Assembly (NCBI RefSeq): GCF_037893015.1
Contig: NC_133666.1
Coordinates: 565,096,602 to 565,160,601, forward strand
Origin: Macrotis lagotis
Lineage: Eukaryota; Chordata; Mammalia; Peramelemorphia; Peramelidae
Reading direction: 5' to 3'
Length of the DNA stretch: 64,000 nt
Positions within the stretch are counted from its first letter, which is position 1; every line of letters begins with the position of its first letter. Positions 55,427 through 64,000 of the stretch are shown one piece after another. The notes below the pieces were generated by a model. It saw only the letters and a list, made by a program, of their open reading frames with translations. It was not told where the DNA came from and did no database searches. The position numbers and the translations under genes are program-made.

Positions 55427-55451
55427 TCTCTCTCTCTCTCTCTCTCTCTCT
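55427..55451. repeat. (TC)n microsatellite
   Basis: Twelve TC units. Confidence 0.9.
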
Positions 55452-55479
55452 GATCTTTTCATTTGTTGAACTTCTTTTT

Positions 55480-55770
55480 CCTCATCTAGACCTGCTGGTT
55501 TTCCTGTCTTCCTTCAAATTCCAGCTAACATCTACAAGAAGCCCTTCTTAATCCCATTTAATGCTGTCTTCTCTCTGTTCATTATCTCCAATTTATCTTT
55601 ATATAATTTGCACATATCTGTTTGCAGTGCATCTCCTCCAGTAGTCTGTGAGCTCCTTGTGAGCAGACTTGGATTTTGGGTTTTAATTTTTTTTTTGTAT
55701 CTTGGGGTCTCAGCTCAGTGTTTGGCATACAATAGGATCTTTAAAAATTCTTGTAGATTTATTGTTGAGT
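55480..55770 (+). repeat. L2 LINE 3' end
   Basis: TCAAATTCCAGCTAACATCT, ACAAGAAGCCCTTCTTAATC, TGTGAGCTCCTTGTGAGCAG, CTTGTAGATTTATTGTTGAG. Confidence 0.88.
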
Positions 55771-55859
55771 CAATCTTGACCTAAAAGAATTTGGCTATAT
55801 TCTAGAATTTTTGTGATTATGTGAGGAAGAAAACACATTCAAAACACATTTTTCAGTCA

Positions 55860-56040
55860 AATCTTATCTACCCAGTCCATTTCCTATCTGCTTATCCTGC
55901 TGACTTGCCTCCTCTCTGTCTTGGCTTATAACATTTTCTGTGGTTAAAATGTCTCTTTCCCATTTTACTGAAATTCTAACCATCTTGAAAGATCTACTTC
56001 ATCTAAGAGTCTTCCTTGATACCCTGATTCATAAATTATT
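55860..56040 (+). repeat. Probable L2 fragment
   Basis: CTGCTTATCCTGCTGACTTG, AAGATCTACTTCATCTAAG, CTTCCTTGATACCCTGATTC. Weak. Confidence 0.4.
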
Positions 56041-56049
56041 TTTCATAAA

Positions 56050-57465
56050 ATCTTAGAATTAACAAAACTAAAATTTCACCAAAGTTATAAATTGTGTTTG
56101 TCAAGCCTTTCTGAAAAGAATGTCAATACTGGGAATTACTATCTTCCACCTAAAATTAGCCTGGTCCACTTTTTGGACAAATATAATTACAGGAAGATTT
56201 TTCTTAGGTGTATTTGAAATCCATCTCTCTGAACTGCCATCAGTTGCCTTTAGCTCTCCCCTTCAAACTTAAAGTAAAATAAATATAACTCATCTTTCTC
56301 ATTGAAATATCTTCAAATATCTGAAGATCCTACTATCTCCTGTCCCCAAAGTCTTCTCTGCTTTAGGTTAAATATTCCCAGTTCCTTCATCTCCGAGATG
56401 TTAGTTTCCTCTCCAAAAAGGTTATCTTTCATATGCTCTATATGTATCTTGTTTTATGCCTCTTTAAGAACATGCTATTTGTCCCATTAGAGGTAAGTTT
56501 CTTGAAGGCAAAGAATATTTCTGTTTTTCTTTTAAATTCCCCAATTTGTGGTACAGTGACTAGCACATAGCAAGCTCTTAATAAAATGCTTGTTGATTAT
56601 TTGATGTGATATGATTTCACATTCCTTCACCAACCTAGTTCCTTTCAAATTTCTAAAAGGTAAAAAATTCAGCAAAAGGAAATGTTCCAGATGTGGTCTA
56701 TCAAGGGTAGAAATATTGGGGGACTATCAATTTTCTCATTCTTAGATTTCTATTAATATAGTTTAAGATTACAATGTCGTATGATTGCTAAACGACATTG
56801 CTAACTCGTGTTGTTTAAAATACACTAAAGTCCTAGTCTTTTTGTCATGAACTACTTTCTAGTAATGCTTTCATTATCTTATTCTCATGCATTTGGTTTT
56901 TTAAATCCATGATCAGTACTTAATATTATCCCTACTAAGCTTCAGTCTATTGTTCCTGCCCATACAAATGTCTTAAGTTCTTCATTCTGCTAGCTCTCAG
57001 TTCTCCTTCCTAGATTTTTGTCATCTATAAATTTCATGCCAAGCCATGATAAATTTCAGCTAGCAAAGTAAATTATCAAAATAATTATTGAACACAATCA
57101 TGTTAAAAGTAGTTCGCCAGGAATTTCCAAAACACCTACTGGTTTGGAACTGATATATTAATTACCTTATTTTTATCATTCAACTGGTTCCTTAAGCATC
57201 TACCAGTATGTACCTTCCTTAAGAACACATAACACTTAGCTTCCATTTTTCTTCTATTTATGTTCTATACTCTAATTATTAAGATCACATTCTTATTTCC
57301 AAAATGATAAATTACAATGATCCACATTTCATTCTTTGAATCTCCTCTGGCACAAAACTACACAACATAGAGAGGGTTTAAACATGATCTGCTAAATTCT
57401 GAACCATAATAGGAATACCAACCGATCTCTTTGACTATCTCAATTCTATCCCACCCCCCAAGTTT
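56050..57465 (-). repeat. L3/CR1 LINE, split by an L2 scrap
   Basis: CCACTTTTTGGACAAATATA, TGCCATCAGTTGCCTTTAGC, AATATCTGAAGATCCTACTA, then after the L2 text CCAGATGTGGTCTATCAAGG and TTGTCATCTATAAATTTCATG. Confidence 0.7.
56470..56620 (+). repeat. L2 3' end inside L3
   Basis: TTGTCCCATTAGAGGTAAG, TAGCACATAGCAAGCTCTTA, TGCTTGTTGATTATTTGATG. Confidence 0.75.
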
Positions 57466-57554
57466 TCTATTTGTATTAAAAGATCTAAAGAAATACTAGT
57501 GAAAATTATTTTAAATGCCATTTTCCTTCAAAAATGACATAAATGCATCTATAT

Positions 57555-57778
57555 TTTGTTATTTAGTCATGCCCAACTCTTCACTTGGGGTTTTCTTGAC
57601 AGAGATATTGGAGTGGTTTGCCATTTCCATTTCCAGGTCATTTTTCAGATGAGGTAACTGAAGTTAATAGGATTAAGTAACTAGCCCAGTAAGTAACTGA
57701 AACTGGATTTGAACTCAAGATTAGTTTCATTGACACCAGGCTGGAACTCTTTCTTGCATACCATCTAATTGCCCCTAT
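57555..57778 (-). mobile_element. Mar-1-like CORE-SINE
   Basis: TTAGTCATGCCCAACTCTTC, TTGGAGTGGTTTGCCATTTC, CATACCATCTAATTGCCCC. Confidence 0.9.
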
Positions 57779-57932
57779 AGAAATAAGGGTTAATAAAACT
57801 AGTTAGATAAATGTCTCACTTTAAGGGATTTTAACCCATACTCTATCTGAATCCTTGGGGAAGAGGATGACAATCCAGGATTCCATTTATAATAATATGT
57901 TGGAAGACAAACAAATTCAAAAGTTGGACTCA

Positions 57933-58078
57933 GGAGCAGCTAGGTGGTGAAGTAGATAGAGCACTGGCCCTGGAGTCAAGAGAACCTGAGTTCAAATCCG
58001 GCTTCAGACACTTAATAATTACCTAGCTGTGTGACCTTGGGCAAGTCACTTAAACCCATTGCCTTGCAAAAAAAAAAG
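57933..58078 (+). mobile_element. WSINE1-like SINE
   Basis: A perfect 12-bp duplication AAGTTGGACTCA at 57921-57932 and 58079-58090. Head GGAGCAGCTAGGTGGTGAAG, tail CCTTGCAAAAAAAAAAG. Confidence 0.95.
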
Positions 58079-58119
58079 AAGTTGGACTCAAATTTTTCAT
58101 AAAATGGTAGATGTCTAAA

Positions 58120-58340
58120 GAATCAAATATCAGGTGTAAAGAACTATATTTAATTATCTTATTAAAGTCTTATGATGACCCTGAGATAGGCATTACAGTT
58201 ATTGCTGTACCCCTCTTAAAATTAATAAAATCAAAGTTCAACAAAGGTGATTTGTCCACAGTCACATGACTAGTCAAGTAGGCAAAGATATGACCCAGGT
58301 CTTTTTGATTCTAAGTTTAGCATTCTCTCCATTTAACTTA
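58120..58340 (-). repeat. MIR copy
   Basis: GATGACCCTGAGATAGGCAT, GGTGATTTGTCCACAGTCAC, ATTCTCTCCATTTAACTTAC. Confidence 0.75.
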
Positions 58341-58379
58341 CTATAGCCTAAATAATAATTAATTTTGAAAGACTTTTCA

Positions 58380-58580
58380 TATTATTACCTCTTGATAATT
58401 ATAAAACTCTATGGATTAGATAATACAAGTGTTTCTATTTTAATTTCACAAAAATAAGAAACAATGATTCAAGGATGTGACCTAGTCACACAGGAACTTT
58501 CAGAGGTTATGATACATAGCTAGGTCTTCCTAATCCCAAACCTCACACCACAACTTTTACTCCTTGCAATCTCTCAACCT
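58380..58580 (-). repeat. MIR-type remnant
   Basis: GAAACAATGATTCAAGGATG, ACCTAGTCACACAGGAAC, AGGTCTTCCTAATCCCAAAC. Confidence 0.6.
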
Positions 58581-58584
58581 CATC

Positions 58585-59429
58585 TCATTTCATAGATAAT
58601 AAAACAGACAAGGTAAGGATTTATTCAAGATTGCAGTATGACCAAAACAGAACCCATTTTTCTGCTATTCATTACTCTATAGTGTACCATATTGTCTGAA
58701 GAGCAAGAAAACAATATGCTGAACAGCTGTTGGAAGGGGTAGGGCACCTGCTAAGTTGTGGTCACACATCTGCCAGAGTGCTGTAGGAAGCATGTTAGAG
58801 AACTAAGGGGGAAATCCTGCAGTTAATGTCACAGGAAGAGTGGGCCAAATCCTGATTTTTGTTTTTAGAAAGCATGGGTGGTTATCCAGAAAACTGAAAC
58901 AAGTTATTTCATCTTTGTCCAGAGTTTTTGTTTGGACATTTTAGGGAACTATATGTTGAGTTTCTTGGATCTTTAAGAAAGTGATCACCAAAAGTAACAA
59001 AAATGTCAGTTCTAAAATAGAATTAAAAAAAACTTTTTATTTTAAAAGTTCAATTGTGAAAAGTTATCTGACTGAAATTTTATACATTTTACAATTGCTT
59101 TCATAAGTTACAAAATATGTTTCTTTGTTAAAATTTATGTGTCATGGTGTTTCATTCTATCCATTAATGAAAGGGTGACACACAAGACTGTGACCTAGAA
59201 ATCATGAGTTCTACACTGTCTAGGTTTTGTCAAAAACTAATTTTAATAATGATAATGTAATATAAAACTATAATAAATACATTCGTTTTTTCAATTGTTA
59301 ATTGGAAATAACTAAAATCTGCACTGACTAAAGATTTTTTTATGATTAAATGAGAATAGATGCCAAAATGCTCTGGAAACACTACACAAATTATAATAAT
59401 ATGATCATTGCTAGCATTCATAATAAATG
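58585..59429. other. RSPO2 intron, nothing recognised
   Basis: It may begin with a short MIR-like scrap (GATAATAAAACAGACAAGG). Otherwise unannotated. Confidence 0.35.
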
Positions 59430-59650
59430 ATAACTATAGCTAGTACTCTAAGATTTGTAAAGTGCTTTACAAACATCTCATGTGATCCTCACAAGAACTC
59501 TGGGAAGTAGGTGCTATGATCTTAAGGAAAAAGAGAGTCAGAGGTTAAGTGACTTGTCCAGATTCACATGGCTAGTAAAAGTGACATGAATTCAGATCTT
59601 TTTGAATCCAGGGACAATGCTTTATATACTCCAACACCTAGCTCCACACT
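59430..59650 (-). repeat. MIR copy
   Basis: TAAAGTGCTTTACAAACATC, TCACAAGAACTCTGGGAAG, TTAAGTGACTTGTCCAGATT. Confidence 0.88.
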
Positions 59651-59714
59651 TTGATAATCACAACAAGGATGAGGTAAATATTGTTATTCTTCCCATTATG
59701 CAATAAAAGAAATT

Positions 59715-59830
59715 AATTTATTAAGTGCCTCCCATGAATCAGGTACTGTATTAAATGCTGAGGATTCAAATACAAGTTTAAAAAACACTTTCTACTGTCA
59801 GATTACACTTTAAAGGAAGAAAGACAAAAT
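59715..59830 (-). repeat. L2 3' end fragment
   Basis: TTATTAAGTGCCTCCCATGA, CAGGTACTGTATTAAATGCTG. Confidence 0.75.
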
Positions 59831-60314
59831 ATAAAAGAAAGTCAAAAGAGAATAGTAGGGAGAACATACCACCATGGGGACATGATGGTGAAGTCCAAGA
59901 GTCAGAAATGTTGCTGGCAGGGGACTGAAGCAGGATCAGCCTGGATCCATCCCCAAATGGTTACTTTTTGAAAGGAACTGGGAGAGAGGGACAGTACGGT
60001 GGACAGCTATGTCAGTGTAAGGAGGCTCCAGGCAAAGATGTGTTAATATTAGGGAAAATCAGAAGTACAGCAAGTATGGAAATGAAGCATGTTCTCAACA
60101 GTTCCTTCTATCACTTACATTGTAGGAATCTATCTAGTTGTCAAGTCTTGAACTGAAATGAGATGAGATTTAAAACATTGCAGATCTTAAAGGTCTATAT
60201 AAATGCTCGTTATTATTATTACTGTCATTTATTAAATTCTAACATCATTGTGTTCTCTTGCAATGTTATACACAATGACATATTCAAAGAATTTGACCCA
60301 ATACTACCAATGGT
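59831..60314. other. RSPO2 intron, mostly unrecognised
   Basis: A MIR 3' scrap (ATATAAATGCTCGTTATTATT) lies near 60200. Confidence 0.4.
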
Positions 60315-60500
60315 TTAAAGGAACTAGATGGTGCAGAGTGATCCTGTGTCATGTAATTGCTGACCAATTCAATTTCCTAAACAGGGATTTAAAAAGTGAC
60401 TGTCTCCTAGGGTTGTTGTAAGAATCAAATGAGATAATATTTGTAAAGCATTTAATATAGGGCTGGCACACAGTAGGTGTTTTAAAAATGCTTGTTTCTT
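60315..60500 (+). repeat. MIR/THER1 copy
   Basis: GTCTCCTAGGGTTGTTGTAA, AATCAAATGAGATAATATTTG, GGCTGGCACACAGTAGGTG. Confidence 0.85.
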
Positions 60501-61317
60501 CCCCCCTTAATGCAAAAGCCACATTGAGGTTACATTTTCTTTGTTCTTTAGACAAGCCAAGAAATCACTATTGGTCAATAAACATTTTTCTTCAACCCTA
60601 ACATGAACTTGTGTTTATTTTAACACATTTTAAAACACCATGGTTTGAAACTAAAATGAAAATGTTCCAAGGGAAAAAATATGTTTGTAAAATGCCCTAG
60701 CATTTTGGTTTTTTCATGTTTCTAGAGTACTACAGTGATCATTAATGTACTAAGGCTACAATGTGCTGCTTTAAAAAAACTATTTGTTATCATACAGTGA
60801 AGAAAACAGAAAAACTGGAGTCAAATATTTATACCTCATTTTAAATTCAAATGTAAAGATTTTCCTCACCTGAAAACCTATTCTCCTCTAGCAAGTGTAT
60901 ATGGAAATTATTTATATACAATCTATGTTAAATTGATATCAGAGACCATTATATATTAGCAGAGCAAATGCTTTATTGATCCTTCATGTTTTTCACAAGC
61001 AAACTCTAATGGTCAAAGTGCTTTGAGCCTTGTGTTCTGTCAAATTGCTTCTTAGATTAGGTAATTCTAAGGTAAGGATGACCAACCATAAACACAATTT
61101 ATATCCATCAGTGAGAACAAATGTGATTGAGAAGAGAGCTGAGTAGCTGACCCCTGAACCAGAAATTCAAGCAATGAATGAACAGCATTCCTAGCAATTT
61201 TAATGACATTCAAAGGGAGTTTGAGAGGATAAAAATAAGAAGTCAAAATAACAATCTATAAAGCTAACTAATCGATCAAAATATCGAAAAGGATCTGGAA
61301 GTAGCACTAATAAAAAG
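60501..61317. other. RSPO2 intron, nothing recognised
   Basis: AT-rich, repeat-poor. Confidence 0.4.
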
Positions 61318-61475
61318 GCTGGGCTTAGCTTGATGGCACAATGGATAGAGAATTGGTCCTAGAGTCAGGAGGACCTGAATACAAATCTAGGCTCAGACAT
61401 TTGACATTCCCAAGCTGAGAGGCTCTGGGGCAAGCCACTTAACCCAATTGCCTGAACCAAAAAAAAAAAAAAAAG
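61318..61475 (+). mobile_element. WSINE1-like SINE, diverged
   Basis: GCTTGATGGCACAATGGATAG, AGTCAGGAGGACCTGAATAC, GGGGCAAGCCACTTAACCC, poly-A tail of about 16. Confidence 0.9.
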
Positions 61476-61559
61476 TTTAAATATTAAGTATTAAGATGTA
61501 GAAACGGTATTAAGAAAGTGGTATTAAGATGTAGAAATAAGATCATGGTATGAAATGAC

Positions 61560-61900
61560 AAAGTATACTATACACTGAAATAGTAGATCCAGTTTGATTC
61601 TCCACAATTTAAGAGGAATGTAGAAAAACTAGAGGAGATCCAGATAGTAACATTAACTTTAAAAATATAAGACCAAAATAGGGGTTGTGTGAAAAGTTCA
61701 AGAAGTCTTAATATTCATGACTGGTGACTTTCAAGTGAAAAACAAAAAAAAATAAGTTTTTCCTTTGACACTACTCCTTAAACAATAGGAAACTGATAAA
61801 ATTGCAGGAGCAGAATTTTACATTAGAGATAAAAACCTCCTGACTTTGAAGGTAGCTGGATATCTGGAGCTATTCAAGACAGATGCAAATAAATCTGCTG
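61560..61900 (+). repeat. L3/CR1 3' region, decayed
   Basis: AGGAGATCCAGATAGTAAC and AGCTGGATATCTGGAGC fit L3 in the right order. Weak similarity. Confidence 0.5.
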
Positions 61901-64000
61901 CAAAAATCTTCAAAAAATAAGGTAATTATTTGTCTGTCACAATGTAGGTAGAGTTCCTACAAGAAGATTGAGCGTAAAGAATGAAATTATCTCTAAGCAT
62001 CACTTTCTTCCCTTTTATCCTACTGTGAGACAGAAAGAAAATAATTTTTAAAAATGAAGCAAACTAATGCTGCAGTGATAAATAAATATGCTTTAACATG
62101 TTACCTATAGTTAATGAGTACCATAGTCAAGTCCTCACAGAATAGACATTATATTTTTGCGACATAAAAAAGTTCTATTTTTAGGACTCATTTAAATATG
62201 CTACCAAAACTTAAACTGATTCCAACATTTGTCAAGGCTTTCAGTTATTGAAAAGCTACTGCAGCTGTGTTATAATTACTCTTCATCTTATTTTAAATTC
62301 TGAATCACTAACAGCCCCAATAGAGATGCTCTATACTACCTATGAAGTGGTCTATTCAGTGGTTGGGAACAATTAAAAGTCTTTTTATCCTCACAAATTC
62401 TTATGTGCATACTTATATAGAAGACATAAAGACCAAGAAATATGTCTTTATTCTATATACATACTTGAAGGGGATGTTAAAAACATATCAGATACTGTAT
62501 TCCCACAGAAGTTATACATAAATTCAAGTATAAAAACTGTGATTACTTATAAATTGCCTACAAACTAAGAAACTTCTTTGATAGAAATAAAGCTCTGGAC
62601 AATAAAAGTTAGTGCCAACAAACCATAAGGAGATTGCAACAGTCCACTGGGAAAAGCCTAGGACTTGAAACCAAGACTAAACAAGGCTATATTTTTCAAA
62701 CTTTATCCAAAAACATCCTGCATGCCTTATACTTAAGCTGCACAGTATTCAATTTCCAACTTTTCTATCTGAACAAAAAGAGGAATAGTCCTAATCAATT
62801 CATAACAAAATGCTGGTAGGCTAACCAGAGATCCTATATTTTATTCAAAAATGTTGTAAAAAAAACTATTCTATTTCCCTGAAAAAGATTAAAAATCTAG
62901 AGGGATTTAGTCAATATATATGTTAAAGTGACTTTCATGTATTTGAGGGACTAGCCTGAATACCATCATTAGGAAATTCAATTCAAGTTTAATAGAACTG
63001 ACTGGCATTCTGAGATTTGCAATTCAGAGAGAAAAGCATTCCCTCGCATTCCATAAAGCTATTTGGATGATCAAAATCTTAGTAGTGAAAGGCAGTCTTT
63101 AGTCATTCCTTAGAAGTTTTGACAAAAAGAAACAAGGTACCAAGTACAGATGCAGTATCATTCATATCTCACTATATAGTAATATTATTCGCATTTTAAT
63201 TCCAATGTAGTCCCTTAGTTAGAAGCTCTGTAAAAAAAATAACAATTTATATGGAAAAACCACTTTGATATGGAATGAAATTCAAGCAAAATATCAGCTA
63301 GGCTGACTCATGAGTCAGAACAATTTCCTAGTTCCTTAAATACCAACTTCCTCCTAGGTCAGTCCTATGCTTAGAAATGCTCCACTGTGATTGTAACAAG
63401 ATGGCAGGACTTGGGTTGTAAAATTCTAACCAAATGAGCAACACATTCCTCAGTTTCCTAGTGTACTGATTGGAACTGTATAGCTCCTCCATCGAGATAA
63501 TGACAACTTGTGGCGCCAGCAAGATTGGATTTCAGTATTAGAAATTGCATTATGTTCCATTAAAGTTCCCTTACAAAAAATGTCTATTGGTCGGCAGGTA
63601 ATATTTTGCAGTCAATTTTCTCCAAATGCTATTTACTAGTGACACAATTTTATTCACAATAAAATACAGGCTGTATGTCTGTCTTTAGATGGGTTCTAAG
63701 AAAAAGAAGAAAAATTAATAAACATCTAAAGATTGTGATTTATTTATATCAAGCTAGCTCATTATTACCAATGAGTTTGAGCTTTATTTTTAATAATTTC
63801 AATTTTGGTTTACAAGTGAATTGTAGATTCTAGTGTCAACAATGTATATTATATATGATATAATTTTTCTTATGGAAATTGTTCATGACGGAATAGCACT
63901 TCTTTCCCAATTGAATTTTCATAACTTTTTTCTTAATTTAATGAGATGAGATATTTAAAGCTCCCATTAGAGAAAATTACCTGAGTCGTGTGTGTTGTGT
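61901..64000. other. RSPO2 intron, repeat-poor 2.1 kb block to window end
   Basis: No recognised repeat. Frames at 62634-62819 and 63328-63522 have no known domain and do not resemble any RSPO2 exon. Confidence 0.45.

Larger units (their letters stand above)
36487..64000 (-). other. RSPO2: RSPO2 last intron (partial, at least 27.5 kb)
   Basis: This follows from the gene orientation: the terminal exon is on the minus strand, so the intron extends to higher coordinates. I looked on the minus strand for the preceding TSP1 exon (a WSEWG / CGFKWG-type reading frame ending in a CPG motif before a GT donor) and did not see it. The intron continues past the right edge. Confidence 0.85.

Noticed and set aside
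36487..64000. Search for the RSPO2 TSP1 and furin-like exons
   Set aside because: No minus-strand segment with the expected cysteine pattern, WSEWG-type motif or donor was found, so I do not claim another exon in the window.
1..64000. A previously undescribed multi-gene system
   Set aside because: The window is ordinary vertebrate intergenic and intronic DNA with one terminal exon. Nothing supports a new system.

Overview
This window is vertebrate nuclear DNA, about 64 kb of AT-rich, repeat-dense sequence from a marsupial. The evidence is the repeat set. There are many copies of a ~150-bp tRNA-derived SINE whose tail reads CTTAACCCC-ATTTGCCTTGCAAAAACCTAAAA (WSINE1-like, a family of Australasian marsupials). 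There are also Mar-1 CORE-SINEs with a Bov-B/RTE-like tail, MAR4-like tRNA/RTE composite SINEs, marsupial-type L1 3' ends, and a deep layer of L2, L3/CR1 and MIR/THER1 fossils. The sequence does not fix the species. Family names are from memory and no library search was run.

There is one protein-coding gene segment. At 36371-36486 on the minus strand lies the last coding exon of RSPO2 (R-spondin 2). A pyrimidine-rich 3' splice acceptor is followed by 37 codons (KRTPKTKDKK... HSVFLATDRANQ, stop) that match the basic C-terminal tail of vertebrate RSPO2. The 3' UTR runs leftwards from 36370 to a predicted poly(A) site near 34635. Everything right of 36487 is therefore the last intron of RSPO2. 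It is at least 27.5 kb long, because the preceding TSP1-domain exon is not in the window. Everything left of ~34635 is intergenic DNA downstream of the gene.

Layout. 1-6.9 kb: L2 and MIR fossils, a solo retroviral LTR with a 6-bp target duplication (2775-3166), and two nested WSINEs. 7-11.7 kb: an L2 copy split by an L1 that keeps its whole 5' end (YY1 site, 5' UTR, ORF1, start of ORF2) but lacks its 3' half and poly(A). 11.7-23.7 kb: SINE fossils, microsatellites, a young WSINE and a MAR4-like element with target duplications. 23.7-27.9 kb: a stratified nest in which L2 holds L3/CR1, which holds an L1 3' end, followed by a second L1 carrying two young WSINEs. 28-34.6 kb: SINE/L2 fossils. 34.6-36.5 kb: the RSPO2 terminal exon, with a CpG-rich part and a G-rich run in the mRNA sense. 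36.5-64 kb: RSPO2 intron with fossils, one young WSINE about 640 bp upstream of the terminal exon, and several repeat-poor blocks of 0.8-2.4 kb.

I found no tRNA/rRNA gene, CRISPR array, operon or bacterial-type system. Almost all short open frames are repeat-derived or chance. The points most worth following are the RSPO2 exon and its possible proximal poly(A) signal and G-quadruplex, the 3'-truncated L1, the solo LTR, and the nested repeat stack.
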